Part shown: in pieces, positions 1 to 11,193 of the stretch
How positions within the stretch are numbered: the first letter of the stretch is position 1
Layout: every line of letters starts with the position of its first letter
Assembly (NCBI GenBank): GCA_023416195.1
Contig: JAEZID010000241.1
Location: forward strand, 1 to 30,860
DNA: 30,860 nt
Direction: 5' to 3'
Source: Pseudomonadota bacterium
GTDB lineage: Bacteria; Pseudomonadota; Alphaproteobacteria; Azospirillales; Azospirillaceae
Made by a program: the position numbers and the translations under genes
The notes under the pieces: model-generated
The model's input: only the letters and a program-made list of their open reading frames with translations
Database searches by the model: none
What the model was told of the DNA's origin: nothing

Positions 1-101
1 CCCACGCCGACCCAGCAGCCGAGCGACACCGACTGCACGTCGGGCATGGTGTCGGTCGCGACGCGCAGCCCGTTCGGCAGCGTGGTCACTCGAATGGTCA
101 T
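1..101 (-). CDS. M16 family zinc peptidase (mitochondrial-processing-peptidase-like), N-terminal fragment
   Basis: Only the first 33 residues lie in the window; the gene runs off the left edge. The visible residues include TTLPNGLRVATD and SVSLGCWVGVG, the first beta-strands of M16 (PqqL/MPP-like) metallopeptidases. The zinc motif HXXEH is outside the window. The ATG shares an ATGA overlap with the thrC stop codon, so the two genes are probably translationally coupled. A thrC-M16 peptidase pair is a common alphaproteobacterial arrangement. Family call is good; exact function is unknown. Confidence 0.8.
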   Translation of the reverse strand, partial: MTIRVTTLPNGLRVATDTMPDVQSVSLGCWVGV

Positions 102-1507
102 GCGGCCTCCTTGGCGGCGCGGGCGCGGGCGGCGACGAACTCCTGCACGGCGCCCAACTCGTTGGGCAGCTCGGACAGACGCTCCTCGCGCACATACAGG
201 TCGGACAGGCGGGGCGGGAGTTCCGGCCGGCGGCCGGTCGCCTTCTCCACCGCGTCGGGGAACTTGGCGGGATGGGCGGTCGCCAGCACGACCACCGCGA
301 CGTCCGGATCGAGCGCCGCCGTCTCCGCCGACGCCACGCCGACCGCCGTGTGCGGGTCGAGCAGATAGTTGCACTCGCTCCACACCTGCTCGATGGTGGC
401 CATGGTGCCGGCCTCGTCCACCCGGTGGCCGGCGAAGACGGCCAGCGCCTCGGCCAGCTGGGCGTCGGTCACGGCGAACTTGCCCTCGGCGCGGAAGCGG
501 TCCATCGACTCCCGCACGGCCGCCCCGTCGCGGCCCAGCAGGTCGAACAGCAGGCGTTCGAAGTTGGAGGAGATCTGGATGTCCATGCTGGGGCTCAATG
601 TAGGCACGACCGGCGCCGCGGACATGGTGCCACTCGCAAAAAAGCGCGCCAGGATGTCGTTGGAGTTGGAGCCCACGATCAGCTTTTCCACCGGCAGCCC
701 CATCGCCCGCGCGCCGTAGGCGGCGTAGACGTTGCCGAAATTGCCGGTCGGCACGGTGAAGGCGATCTTGCGGTCCGGCGCGCCCAGCGCCACCGCCGCC
801 GTGAAGTAGTAGACGATCTGGGCCATGACGCGCGCCCAGTTGATGGAGTTCACCGCCGACAGGCCCATCCGGTCGCGGAAGGCCACGTCGTTGAACATCG
901 CCTTCACCATATCCTGGCAGTCGTCGAAGGTGCCGTGCAGCGCGATGTTGTGCACGTTGTCGGACAGCACGCTGGTCATCTGCCGGCGCTGCACCTCCGA
1001 CGTGCGGCCCTTCGGGTGCATGATGAAGATGTCGACGTTCTGGCGGTCGCGGCACGCCTCGATGGCGGCGGATCCGGTGTCGCCGGAGGTGGCGCCGACG
1101 ATGGTGACGCGCTCGCCCCGCTTGGCCAGCACATGGTCGAACAGGCGGCCGAGCAGTTGCAGCGCCACGTCCTTGAAGGCCAGCGTCGGGCCGTGGAACA
1201 GCTCCAGCACCCAGGTGCGCTGGTCCAGCTGCACCAGCGGCGTCACGGCGGCGTGGTCGAAGGTGGCGTAGGCGTCCTCGACGATGGCGCGGAACTCGTC
1301 CTCGGCGATGGCGCCGCCCAGGAAGGGCAGCATGATGCGCACGGCGATCTCGCTGTAGGGCAGCCCGCGCATGGCCCGGATCTCGTCCTTCGAGAACTGC
1401 GGCCAGCTCTGCGGCACGTAAAGGCCGCCGTCACGCGCGAGGCCGGCCAGCAGGACGTCTTCGAAACCCAGGACCGGGGCTTGCCCCCGCGTGCTGACGT
1501 ACTTCAC
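98..1507 (-). CDS. thrC: Threonine synthase
   Basis: PLP-dependent enzyme converting O-phospho-L-homoserine to L-threonine, the last step of threonine synthesis in the cytoplasm. The 469-residue product has the proteobacterial long-form length. It opens with KYVSTRGQAP, typical of the family, and carries FHGPTLAFKDVALQ around residues 104-117, in which Lys112 is the expected PLP lysine. GATSGDTGSAA is the phosphate-binding loop and FTVPTGNFGN a further family signature. The start is a GTG preceded by GGAGTG about nine bases upstream. The gene overlaps the downstream M16 peptidase by four bases. In many relatives thrC lies directly behind surf1; here an M32 peptidase and a GH5 gene intervene. 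Confidence 0.97.
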   Translation of the reverse strand: MKYVSTRGQAPVLGFEDVLLAGLARDGGLYVPQSWPQFSKDEIRAMRGLPYSEIAVRIMLPFLGGAIAEDEFRAIVEDAYATFDHAAVTPLVQLDQRTWVLELFHGPTLAFKDVALQLLGRLFDHVLAKRGERVTIVGATSGDTGSAAIEACRDRQNVDIFIMHPKGRTSEVQRRQMTSVLSDNVHNIALHGTFDDCQDMVKAMFNDVAFRDRMGLSAVNSINWARVMAQIVYYFTAAVALGAPDRKIAFTVPTGNFGNVYAAYGARAMGLPVEKLIVGSNSNDILARFFASGTMSAAPVVPTLSPSMDIQISSNFERLLFDLLGRDGAAVRESMDRFRAEGKFAVTDAQLAEALAVFAGHRVDEAGTMATIEQVWSECNYLLDPHTAVGVASAETAALDPDVAVVVLATAHPAKFPDAVEKATGRRPELPPRLSDLYVREERLSELPNELGAVQEFVAARARAAKEAA

Positions 1508-1631
1508 CGCTCACACTCCGAACCAAGAGGGGCCGAACCGAGGAATGGCCGACAGACAGATGGAAAGGGGCATAGTTAGCCGCTGCCCCCCATCCGCGCA
1601 AGCGGCTGCGCGCTCCTGGCTTCGTGGACGT

Positions 1632-1742
1632 CGTAGGTTGGGTTGAGACGCAGGCGAAACCCAACAAACCGGCACTGGCGTGTGTTGGGTTTCGCTCGCG
1701 CTCAACCCAACCCACGTGCCCAACCTACGTGCCCAACCTACG
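1632..1742. repeat. Palindromic intergenic repeat with a 13-bp tandem duplication
   Basis: The left arm (about 1632-1665, beginning CGTAGGTTGGGTTGAG) pairs imperfectly with 1683-1742, forming a long stem. The right arm ends in two exact copies of ACGTGCCCAACCT (1714-1726 and 1727-1739). The element begins two bases beyond the stop of the GH5 gene and lies upstream of thrC, both transcribed leftward. It resembles the dispersed GTAGGTTGGG-type palindromes of proteobacterial genomes and could end or stabilise the GH5 transcript. No U-tract is seen, so a classical terminator is not claimed. Confidence 0.7.
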
Positions 1743-1743
1743 A

Positions 1744-3060
1744 TCAGCCCGCCGAATGCAGGTCGCTCAGGTCGTGGTGAGCCTGCGGCAGGTCATGATG
1801 GGCGTCCATGTCCGCCGGAGCGGCCATGGCCAGGGCCTCGGCCATCGCCGGAGCGGTTGCTCCGTTGCCCTGCGCCTCGGTCGCCGTGTGCGCCCACACG
1901 TCCACGTCGGCAGAAAGGGCCTGGGCTTCGGCCGGCGACCACGGGGCCTTGCCCTCGCTGCCGCCCCCGTCGAACAGACCTTCCTTGATGGCGTTGTACT
2001 TGGTCTGATCGACGGTCTGCCAATCGTCCTTCAGGATGCCGCCCGTGTCGCCCGAGTTCGGGTTCCACGACCAGTAGGTCCAGCTGGCGCCTTCCTTGCC
2101 GGCGCCCAGGTCGTTGGTGCCGTTGCCGTCCAGATCGCCGTTCATGTAGTCGATCAGCTTGGCCAGGTACTTCTTGTCCTGCTCGGTCTCCAGCTTGCCG
2201 CCGAATTCGCCGACCAGAACGGGCGCCTCGTTCTCCTCCAGCAGCCAGCCCCAGTTGTCGCTGTACTGGGCCGGCAGGTTGTTCGGGTAGTTGTCGGCCT
2301 TGAACCACTCCATCTCATGGATGGACGGGCCGTAGGAATGGACCGAATAGACCAGCTTGTTCGGGGTGTCGAACTCGATCGGGCGGTCCTTGGCGCCGCG
2401 CAGATTGCCGCCCCACCATTCCCACTGACCGTCATGGATCTCGACGCCCTCGACCATCAGCAGCCAGTCCTTGTTCACGGACTGGATGGCGTTGCCGATG
2501 CGCTCGGCGGCGGCGGCCCAATCGGTGGCCGGGTTGCCGTCGCCCCAGGTGGCCTGGCCGTGCGGTTCGTTGTGCAGGTCGGCGGCGACGACGGTGTCGT
2601 TGCCCTTGTACCGCTCGGCCAGCATCTTCCAGTTCTCGATCATCACCGACTCGGGGTACTTGTCGTCGTACCACAGGCCGTTCTCGTTGGCCGACGCGCC
2701 GTCGCTGGAGCGGTGGTGGTCGAGGATGACCTTCAGGCCGATCCGGCCGGCGTAGTCGATGATTTTGTCGAAGACCTCAAGCGGCGACTTGTCTTCCAGG
2801 TCGGGGTTCTTCGACGTGTCGATGCCCGTCGCGCGATCGGCGTCGAGCATCGCATCGCTCCACGGCAGACGAATGACGTTGAAGCCGAGGCTCTTCATCT
2901 GGTCCATCATGCCCCAGTAACCGCGCATGTCCATGCCGTTGGGGTTGAAGACGTAGCCTTCGGCGCCGAACCAGTTCACGCCGGTCAGTTTCACGTTCTG
3001 ACCCGACGAATCCACGATCTGGTTGCCGTTCGTGTGCAGGAAGCCTTTGGCGATGCTCAT
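1744..3060 (-). CDS. Glycoside hydrolase family 5 endoglucanase-like protein
   Basis: Predicted retaining beta-glycanase, probably cellulase-like, of 438 residues. GH5 features in order: GVNWFGAE near 27-34, NVIRLPW 61-67, ILDHHR 112-117, LHNEP 162-166 with the acid/base Glu165, HSYGP 241-245, VLVGEFGG 281-288 with the nucleophile Glu285, and WTYWSWNP 327-334. The catalytic domain ends near 365. The remaining ~70 residues are an Ala/Asp/His-rich tail with a repeated AHHDL. There is no N-terminal signal peptide although GH5 enzymes usually act outside the cell, so export by a type I system through the C-terminus is possible (inference). The ATG has CGAGG about seven bases upstream. Substrate (cellulose, mannan or other glucan) cannot be told from the sequence. 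Confidence 0.9.
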   Translation of the reverse strand: MSIAKGFLHTNGNQIVDSSGQNVKLTGVNWFGAEGYVFNPNGMDMRGYWGMMDQMKSLGFNVIRLPWSDAMLDADRATGIDTSKNPDLEDKSPLEVFDKIIDYAGRIGLKVILDHHRSSDGASANENGLWYDDKYPESVMIENWKMLAERYKGNDTVVAADLHNEPHGQATWGDGNPATDWAAAAERIGNAIQSVNKDWLLMVEGVEIHDGQWEWWGGNLRGAKDRPIEFDTPNKLVYSVHSYGPSIHEMEWFKADNYPNNLPAQYSDNWGWLLEENEAPVLVGEFGGKLETEQDKKYLAKLIDYMNGDLDGNGTNDLGAGKEGASWTYWSWNPNSGDTGGILKDDWQTVDQTKYNAIKEGLFDGGGSEGKAPWSPAEAQALSADVDVWAHTATEAQGNGATAPAMAEALAMAAPADMDAHHDLPQAHHDLSDLHSAG

Positions 3061-3354
3061 GTTTTGAACCTCGTTGCCGTTTTGCGTTGGCCCCGAGGCT
3101 GGGCATTTATGGTTAACAGTTTATTGCCGATTGCGGCCGGACACCGATGGCATTCATCGCAAGTTGTGACCAAAACCGGACGGGCAATCCGCGCCTCCGC
3201 CCACCCCCATCGGGAGAGAAGCGAGAGTCCGCGCGGCTTTTAGCGACTTTTCGGCCAAGGCCGATCCGGCATCGCTCCCGGCGACCGGACCGGCAATGGA
3301 GGGTTAGCGGCTAGCCTTTTGCGCGCTGCAAAAATGCGAATTTCCGCCTCTCAT

Positions 3355-3393
3355 ACCGGCGGCGCATGAACGCTTCCATTGAGCGCCGCCGGT
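3355..3393. repeat. Stem-loop, 11-bp perfect arms
   Basis: ACCGGCGGCGC (3355-3365) is exactly complementary to GCGCCGCCGGT (3383-3393), with a 17-base loop. It is the first of three hairpins downstream of the M32 peptidase gene. No U-tract. Confidence 0.55.
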
Positions 3394-3405
3394 GAAACCC
3401 GGCAG

Positions 3406-3425
3406 ATCAATGCGATAGCATTGAT
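3406..3425. repeat. Small perfect stem-loop (8-bp arms, GATA loop)
   Basis: ATCAATGC (3406-3413) and GCATTGAT (3418-3425) flank a GATA loop. It lies between the other two hairpins. A binding site for a dimeric regulator is an alternative to an RNA structure. Confidence 0.5.
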
Positions 3426-3434
3426 TGAGAGGGT

Positions 3435-3468
3435 GATACGGACGGCGCCTTCAGGCGCCGTCCGTATC
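3435..3468 (-). terminator. Strong stem-loop at the end of the oxidase/M32 operon
   Basis: GATACGGACGGCGCCT (3435-3450) is perfectly complementary to 3453-3468, giving a stem of about 15 bp with a tetraloop. It overlaps the last bases of the M32 peptidase gene. The leftward side is not U-rich, so it may act as a 3' stabiliser or a U-less terminator rather than a canonical intrinsic terminator. Confidence 0.6.
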
Positions 3469-4960
3469 ATTCCCCGAGATAGCGCGCTTCCAGATGCCGT
3501 TTGAACACCGACGCGTCGAGCGCCCGCCCGGTCGCGGCGGTCAGCAGTTCGTCGCCGGAGGCGTAGAGGCACCCCTTCTCGTGCACGTTCGCGCGCAGCC
3601 AGCGCACCAGCGGGCCGAAGTCGCCGCGCGCCAGCGCCGGCTTGATCTCCGGATCGGCGCGGTTGGCCGCGTCGAACAGCTGCGCCGCCGTCATGGCGCC
3701 CAGCGTGTAGCTGGGGAAATAGCCCCAGCCGCCCGACGGCCAGTGGATGTCCTGCAAACAGCCCAGGCGGTCGTCCGGCGGCACGACGCCGACCAGCTCC
3801 CGCATTCCCTCGTTCCAGGCGCCCGGCAGATCTTCCAGCGCCAGATCGCCGCCGACCATCGCCTTTTCCAGGCGGTAGCGCAGGATCACGTGCGCCGGGT
3901 AGGTCACCTCGTCGGCGTCAACGCGGATGAAGCCGCGCTCCACGCGGGTGTAGAGGCGGCGCAGGTTGTCCGCCTCCCAGGCCGGGCCGGAACCGCCGAA
4001 GGCTTCCCGGACGACCGGTCCCAGATAGGACAGGAACTCCGGCGAGCGGCAGGCCTGCATCTCCACCATCAGCGACTGGCTCTCGTGCACGGCCATGCCG
4101 CGCGATTCCCCGACCGGCTGGCGAATCCAGGCGCGCGGCCGGCCCTGTTCGTAGAGCGCGTGGCCGGTCTCGTGCATCACGGCCATCAGCGCCTTGGTGA
4201 CGTCCGCCTCGTCGTAGCGGGTGGTCAGGCGCACGTCGTCGGTCGCCCCGCCGCAGAAGGGGTGCAGCGACACGTCCAGGCGCCCACGGTCGAAGTCGAA
4301 GCCGGCCTGCCGCATCAGCCGCTCGCCCAGCGCCCGCTGCGCCTCGACCGGGAAGGTCCCCTCCGGCCGCAGCACCTCCGGCTCGCGTGCCTGTTTTTCC
4401 AGAACACGCTCGATCAGCCCCGGCAGGTAGGCGGCGAGGTCGTCGAACAGCGCGTCGATGCGCTCGGCCCGCGCGCCGGGGTCGTGCTCGTCCAGCATGG
4501 TGTCGTAGGGGCTCAGACCCATGGCCGCCGCCTTGGCCTCGCCGCACTCGCGGACGCGGGCCAGCACCTCCGTCAGGGAGGGCAGCAGCATCTTGAAGTC
4601 GCTCTCCGCCCGCGCGGTGCGCCACGTCATGTCGCAGACGGAAATCGCCCGGCTGGTCACCTCCACCAGATCGGCCGGGACGGCGGTGGCGTGCAGATAG
4701 CGGCTGCGCATCTCGCGCAGGTTCGCCTTGCGCCACGCGTCCAGGCCGCCCTCGGATTCGGCCTCCGCCAGCCATTCGCCGATGCGCGGGTCGGTCGCCA
4801 GCTCGTGCGCCACCACCGACAGGGCCGCCGTCTGTTCGGCCCGCCCGTCGTTGGAGCCGACCGGCATCATGGTCTGGGTGTCCCAGCTCAGGATTCCGAT
4901 CGCGTCCCCGATGGCGGCGATGCGGGCGAAGCGGCGTTCGAGTTCCTCATAAGCGGTCAT
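3467..4960 (-). CDS. Carboxypeptidase M32 (thermostable carboxypeptidase Taq family)
   Basis: Cytoplasmic zinc metallocarboxypeptidase releasing C-terminal residues from peptides, 497 residues, the usual family length. The zinc motif HETGH is at 263-267 inside VMHETGHALYEQG, with the third ligand in the downstream HESQS segment (Glu293). HPFCGG near 233-238 is a family signature, and GILSWDTQTMMP near 22-33 is the usual N-terminal motif. The start overlaps the surf1 stop by four bases (ATGA), so it looks like the last gene of the oxidase operon. A functional link to the oxidase is not obvious. Confidence 0.95.
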   Translation of the reverse strand: MTAYEELERRFARIAAIGDAIGILSWDTQTMMPVGSNDGRAEQTAALSVVAHELATDPRIGEWLAEAESEGGLDAWRKANLREMRSRYLHATAVPADLVEVTSRAISVCDMTWRTARAESDFKMLLPSLTEVLARVRECGEAKAAAMGLSPYDTMLDEHDPGARAERIDALFDDLAAYLPGLIERVLEKQAREPEVLRPEGTFPVEAQRALGERLMRQAGFDFDRGRLDVSLHPFCGGATDDVRLTTRYDEADVTKALMAVMHETGHALYEQGRPRAWIRQPVGESRGMAVHESQSLMVEMQACRSPEFLSYLGPVVREAFGGSGPAWEADNLRRLYTRVERGFIRVDADEVTYPAHVILRYRLEKAMVGGDLALEDLPGAWNEGMRELVGVVPPDDRLGCLQDIHWPSGGWGYFPSYTLGAMTAAQLFDAANRADPEIKPALARGDFGPLVRWLRANVHEKGCLYASGDELLTAATGRALDASVFKRHLEARYLGE

Positions 4961-5706
4961 GGTGCGGGCTCGATCCGGCGGCGTTGCGACAGGACGAAGA
5001 TCACGATCAGCGTCACGGCGAGGCTATACCAAGTGATCGCGTATTGCAGATGGTTGTTGGGCAGCTCGACCTGCGGCGGAATGCCGTTCAGCACGCCGCC
5101 CGGCCGACCCGCCTCCGGCAACGCCTCCACCACCAACGGCGCCACACCGGCCAGTCCTTCACCGGTTAGCCCCTGCGCGGCGGCCATGGCCGGCGGGTCC
5201 ACGCGCATCCAGGCGTCGGCGCCCGGCCGGTTCTCCGGCTGGAACCAGCCGGCGGGATGGGGCAGCCGCACCAGCCCGGTGACGGTCACCTCGCCCCCGG
5301 TCCGGCTCTCCGGCCGGGTCGCCGGATCACGGCGGTCCATGGGCACGAAGCCCCGGTTGACCAGAACCACGCCGCCACCATCGGCGCGCTGGAGCGGGGT
5401 CAGCACCTCATAGCCCACCTGCCCCTGCCGGGGCCGGGCCATCAGGCGCATTTCCTTGTCGTGCAGATAGCGCCCGGCGACGGTCACCGGGCGGAACTCG
5501 AAAGCCTCGGGGTCGGAGACGGTGGCCGGCAGCGGCACCGGGGGCGCCGTCACGCGCTGCTCGACCCGCTGGATCAGCTCGGCCTTCCAGGCCATGCGCT
5601 GCACCTGCCAGGTGCCGAGCGACAGCATGATCAGCACCGCCGGCACGGTGATCAGCGTCGCCGTCAGCGACGGGCGGAAGCGGCGCGGCCCGGCATCGGC
5701 AATCAT
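4957..5706 (-). CDS. SURF1 family cytochrome c oxidase assembly protein
   Basis: Inner-membrane factor that helps insert or deliver haem a to subunit I of the aa3 oxidase. The 249-residue product has the SURF1 two-helix plan: TM1 near residues 12-30 (TLITVPAVLIMLSLGTWQ) and TM2 near 225-245 (ITWYSLAVTLIVIFVLS), with a large periplasmic domain between. GTWQVQRM and YEVLTPL are SURF1 hallmarks. The frame stays open upstream, but the ATG at 5704-5706 gives the family length and lies just past the DUF983 stop. It overlaps the M32 peptidase gene by four bases. Confidence 0.93.
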   Translation of the reverse strand: MIADAGPRRFRPSLTATLITVPAVLIMLSLGTWQVQRMAWKAELIQRVEQRVTAPPVPLPATVSDPEAFEFRPVTVAGRYLHDKEMRLMARPRQGQVGYEVLTPLQRADGGGVVLVNRGFVPMDRRDPATRPESRTGGEVTVTGLVRLPHPAGWFQPENRPGADAWMRVDPPAMAAAQGLTGEGLAGVAPLVVEALPEAGRPGGVLNGIPPQVELPNNHLQYAITWYSLAVTLIVIFVLSQRRRIEPAP

Positions 5707-5708
5707 CG

Positions 5709-6086
5709 TCACGGCCGTGGCCCTCCCTCCAGCTCGTTCCGCCGGTAGCGGTATTGGAGCGCCACGACATAGGCCTTGGCCGGCCGCAGCATCCCCAGCG
5801 CCAGACCCAGGATCACGACGCTCCAGACGATGGTGTGTAGCCACAGGGGCCACTCCACCGTCATCGACACCCACAGCGCCACCGGCACGACCAGGAAGCC
5901 CAGGATGAAGATCAGGAACACCGCCGGCCCGTCGCCGCTGTCGTGCCGGGACAGTTCCAGCCCGCAGACGTCGCAGGTGTCCTTGACCGTGAGGAAGCCC
6001 TTGAACAGCTTCCCCCGGCCGCAGCGCGGGCACGCGCAACGCATGCCCGCGGTCAGGGGTGAAACGTTGGGGTAAAACTCGCTCAA
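5709..6086 (-). CDS. DUF983 family zinc-ribbon membrane protein
   Basis: Small protein of unknown biochemical role found next to coxC and surf1 in alphaproteobacterial oxidase operons. The 125 residues begin with a predicted zinc ribbon ([10 protein letters not shown] near 19-28 and CDVCG at 38-42), followed by two membrane segments, about 55-75 and 82-100. The start chosen is a TTG overlapping the coxC stop codon (TTGA), giving [14 protein letters not shown], as expected for the family; the next ATG (MRCACP) would also retain the ribbon. A role in oxidase assembly is inferred from context. Confidence 0.88.
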   Translation of the reverse strand: MSEFYPNVSPLTAGMRCACPRCGRGKLFKGFLTVKDTCDVCGLELSRHDSGDGPAVFLIFILGFLVVPVALWVSMTVEWPLWLHTIVWSVVILGLALGMLRPAKAYVVALQYRYRRNELEGGPRP

Positions 6087-6955
6087 TGCCCGTGCGCTCC
6101 TCCGGCGGAGCCCCACCAGTAGATCGACACGAACAGGAACAGCCAGACCACGTCGACGAAGTGCCAGTACCAGGCCGCCGCCTCGAAGCCGAAATGGCTC
6201 TGCGGGGTGAAGTGGCCCTTCATCGTGCGCATCCAGCAGACGAACAGGAAGATCGTGCCGACGATGACGTGGAAGCCGTGGAAGCCCGTCGCCATGAAGA
6301 AGGTGGACGGGTATATGCCGTCGGTGAAGCCGAAGGAGGCGTGGCTGTACTCCCACACCTGGAAGAAGGTGAACATCACGCCCAGCAGCACCGTCAGCCC
6401 CAGCGCCCGCGAGGCGTCCCGCCGGTTGCCCTCGACGATGGCGTGGTGCGCCCAGGTGACGGTGACGCCCGACAGCAGCAGGATCAGCGTCATCAGGAAG
6501 GGCAGATGGAACGGATCGAAGGTCTGGATGTGCGGCGGCGGCCAGACGCCGGCCGGGTTCTCCGCGAACACCTTCGGGAACAGCGCCGCATCGTAGAAGG
6601 CCCAGAAGAAGGCCGCGAAGAACATCACCTCCGACGCGATGAACAGCGACATGCCGTAACGCAGGCCGATCTTCACGACGGGGGTGTGCGCCTTCTCGCG
6701 CACCGCCTCCTTGATGACGTCGCGCCACCAGCCGAACATGACCCCGGCCACCGACAGGACGCCCAGCGCCAGCAGAATCCAGCCGCCGCCATGCATGTAG
6801 ATCACCATGCCCAGCGCCAGCAGGCCGCCGGCGAAGGCGCCCAGAAGGGGCCAGGGGCTTGGCTTCACCAGATGGTAGGGATGCGGAATCCCCTCCCCCG
6901 CGCCGTGGGCGGAGGCGGGTGCGTGCGGCATTTGCGCGTGCGTGATGTCGGCCAT
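6083..6955 (-). CDS. coxC: Cytochrome c oxidase subunit III
   Basis: Integral membrane subunit III of the haem-copper oxidase, about 290 residues with seven predicted helices. Recognisable segments are [13 protein letters not shown] near the N-terminus, [33 protein letters not shown], and [20 protein letters not shown] at the C-terminus. The ATG at 6953-6955 is preceded by GGAAAA; a TTG four codons upstream is in frame but less likely. The stop overlaps the TTG start of DUF983. Confidence 0.97.
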   Translation of the reverse strand: MADITHAQMPHAPASAHGAGEGIPHPYHLVKPSPWPLLGAFAGGLLALGMVIYMHGGGWILLALGVLSVAGVMFGWWRDVIKEAVREKAHTPVVKIGLRYGMSLFIASEVMFFAAFFWAFYDAALFPKVFAENPAGVWPPPHIQTFDPFHLPFLMTLILLLSGVTVTWAHHAIVEGNRRDASRALGLTVLLGVMFTFFQVWEYSHASFGFTDGIYPSTFFMATGFHGFHVIVGTIFLFVCWMRTMKGHFTPQSHFGFEAAAWYWHFVDVVWLFLFVSIYWWGSAGGAHGH

Positions 6956-6979
6956 CGTCTTTTCCAACCCCGTTTTCGT

Positions 6980-7588
6980 TCAGTTGGTCGCGGTCGCCCT
7001 GGGCGACGCCGTTTCGCTTTTCTTGCCGTGTTGCTGCGCCAGAACCGCGCCTTCGTCCTTCGCGCGGAAGAAGGTGTAGGACAGGGTGATGGTGGTCACG
7101 TCCTCCATGGCCGGATCCGCGGCCAGCGCCGGATCGACGAAGAAGGCCACGGGCATGTCCACCGCCTGCCCGGGCTCCAGCACCTGTTCGGTGAAGCAGA
7201 AGCACTCGATCTTGTTGAAGTAGCGCCCGGCCTTGTCCGGCGTGACGTTGTAGGACGCCGTGCCGACCGTGGGCTTGCTCCCCCGGTTCTCCGCGCGGTA
7301 GGCGGCCAGCCCCGTCTCGCCCAGCTTCACCGTCAGCGCGCGCTGTTCCGGCCGGAAGGACCAGGGCAGCGCGTTGTTGACGTCCGAATTGAAGCGGACG
7401 GTGATGGTGCGCTCCACCACCTGGGCCGGCGCGGCGCTGGCCCGCTGGGTGGTCCCGCCGAAGCCGGTCACCTGGCAGAACAGCGAGTAGAGCGGCGCCG
7501 ACGCGTAGGCCAGCCCGGTCATCCCCGCCACGAGGCCGAGCAGTCCGATCAGGAACAGCCGGTTCCGGCGCCGGAGCTTCTCGTTCAT
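6980..7588 (-). CDS. ctaG: Cytochrome c oxidase assembly protein CtaG/Cox11 (copper insertion)
   Basis: Periplasm-facing copper chaperone that delivers copper to the CuB site of subunit I. The 202-residue product has one N-terminal membrane anchor (about 11-31), a conserved Cys at 38 (SLFCQVTGFGGTTQ), and the copper-binding CFCF pair at Cys129 and Cys131 (IECFCFTEQ). FVDPAL and TLSYTFF are typical C-terminal elements. It sits between a CoxF-like ORF (4-bp gap) and coxC (about 24 bp). Confidence 0.96.
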   Translation of the reverse strand: MNEKLRRRNRLFLIGLLGLVAGMTGLAYASAPLYSLFCQVTGFGGTTQRASAAPAQVVERTITVRFNSDVNNALPWSFRPEQRALTVKLGETGLAAYRAENRGSKPTVGTASYNVTPDKAGRYFNKIECFCFTEQVLEPGQAVDMPVAFFVDPALAADPAMEDVTTITLSYTFFRAKDEGAVLAQQHGKKSETASPRATATN

Positions 7589-7592
7589 GCCG

Positions 7593-7733
7593 CTACATCC
7601 CGCCCATGCGCACGACAGTGATGACGTAGAACAGCGCCACCAGAGCCAGCAGCGCGGTCAGCACCGCGTAGTTGCGCCCGCGCAGGCGCTTGCGCCGTTC
7701 CATCTCGGCCTGGATATCGTCCATGACGGTCAT
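7593..7733 (-). CDS. Small CoxF-like single-helix protein
   Basis: A 46-residue ORF with a charged N-terminal part (MDDIQAEMERRKRLRGRN) and one hydrophobic helix (AVLTALLALVALFYVITVV) ending in RMGGM. GAGGTGAGGC lies directly before the ATG as a strong ribosome-binding site. Position between ctaB (8-bp gap) and ctaG (4-bp gap) matches the tiny CoxF/assembly-type ORFs in this operon position in alphaproteobacteria. Function is inferred from location and architecture only. Confidence 0.82.
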   Translation of the reverse strand: MTVMDDIQAEMERRKRLRGRNYAVLTALLALVALFYVITVVRMGGM

Positions 7734-7741
7734 GCCTCACC

Positions 7742-8635
7742 TCACGATGCGAGATGCTCGCCCACCAGCAGGGCGAACAGCAGGAACAGGTAAAGGATGG
7801 AGAAGCCGAACATCTGCTTGGCCGGCTTGTCGTCGGTCGAGCGCAGCACCCGCACCGCGCACAGCACGAACAGGGCGCCCAGCACGCTCGACCCGGCGAG
7901 GTAGGCGAGCCCCCCGATCCCCACGACATACGGCGCGGCCGCCACCGGCAGCAGCACCAGCGTGTAAAGCAGCATCTGCCGCTTGGTCGCTTCCGGCCCG
8001 GCGACGACCGGCATCATCGGCACCCCGGCGCGCGTGTAGTCGCCGTTGCGGAACAGGGCCAGCGCCCAGAAATGCGGCGGCGTCCACAGGAAGATCAGCA
8101 GGAACAGGATGATCGACGGCAGTTCCACCCCGCCGGTCACCGCCGCCCAGCCGATCATCGGCGGGAAGGCGCCGGCCGCGCCGCCGATCACGATGTTCTG
8201 CGGCGTGCGGCGCTTCAGCCACATCGTATAGACGAGGATGTAGAAGCCGATGGTCAGCGCCAGCAGCGCCGAAGCCGTCCAGTTGACCGCCAGCCCCATC
8301 ACCACGACCGACGCCGCGGCCAGGATCACTCCGAAGGCCAGCGCGTTGTCCGGCTCCACCCGCCCCGACGGGATCGGGCGGCGGACGGTGCGCGACATCA
8401 CCGCGTCGATGTCGCGGTCGTACCACATGTTGATGGCGCCGGACGCCCCGGCCCCGACCGCGATGCACAGCACCGCGACGAAGGCCAGCACCGGATGCAG
8501 ATGCCCCGGCGCCACGACGATTCCCGCCAGCCCCGTGAACACCACCAGCGACATCACGCGCGGTTTCAGCAACTCGATGTAGTCGCCGGCGCTCGCCCCG
8601 CCCGAAGAGACCCGTTCTAGGCTCAGGTCCGTCAT
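7742..8635 (-). CDS. ctaB: Protoheme IX farnesyltransferase (haem O synthase)
   Basis: Polytopic membrane prenyltransferase that adds a farnesyl group to haem b, making haem O for the aa3 oxidase. The 297-residue product shows [17 protein letters not shown] near the N-terminus, the prenyl-diphosphate-binding motif [19 protein letters not shown], then [17 protein letters not shown] and [11 protein letters not shown], all CtaB/COX10 signatures. The ATG at 8633-8635 follows GGGGAGGG at ideal spacing; a further in-frame ATG at 8654-8656 has no comparable site. Confidence 0.96.
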   Translation of the reverse strand: MTDLSLERVSSGGASAGDYIELLKPRVMSLVVFTGLAGIVVAPGHLHPVLAFVAVLCIAVGAGASGAINMWYDRDIDAVMSRTVRRPIPSGRVEPDNALAFGVILAAASVVVMGLAVNWTASALLALTIGFYILVYTMWLKRRTPQNIVIGGAAGAFPPMIGWAAVTGGVELPSIILFLLIFLWTPPHFWALALFRNGDYTRAGVPMMPVVAGPEATKRQMLLYTLVLLPVAAAPYVVGIGGLAYLAGSSVLGALFVLCAVRVLRSTDDKPAKQMFGFSILYLFLLFALLVGEHLAS

Positions 8636-8655
8636 TCTTATGCCCTCCCCGGCCA

Positions 8656-8675
8656 TGGGGGCGGTCAGGCCCCCA
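8656..8675. other. Short stem-loop between coxA and ctaB
   Basis: TGGGGGC (8656-8662) pairs with GCCCCCA (8669-8675) around a 6-base loop, in the 55-bp gap between the coxA stop and the ctaB start. It could tune the coxA:ctaB ratio within the operon (inference). Confidence 0.35.
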
Positions 8676-8690
8676 CGACCCTATGCGTCG

Positions 8691-11193
<2,503 letters not shown>

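Larger units (their letters stand above)
3061..3466. other. Gene-free stretch between the M32 peptidase and GH5 genes
   Basis: No convincing coding frame. The right part holds three stem-loops (listed separately). Next to the GH5 start there is an AT-richer patch around 3105-3130 that may contain its promoter, but no clear -35/-10 pair is visible. Confidence 0.6.

Noticed and set aside
1624..3243. Long open frame on the plus strand opposite the GH5 gene
   Set aside because: Antisense shadow in GC-rich DNA; composition is Val/Gly/Arg/His-rich without domains, while the minus strand encodes an intact GH5 enzyme.
3494..5413. 639-residue open frame on the plus strand opposite the M32 peptidase and surf1
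   Set aside because: Arg/His/Gln-rich shadow without recognisable motifs; both minus-strand genes are clear.
5707..6039. N-terminal extension of SURF1
   Set aside because: The frame is open upstream only as a shadow of DUF983; the ATG at 5704-5706 gives the family length and N-terminus.
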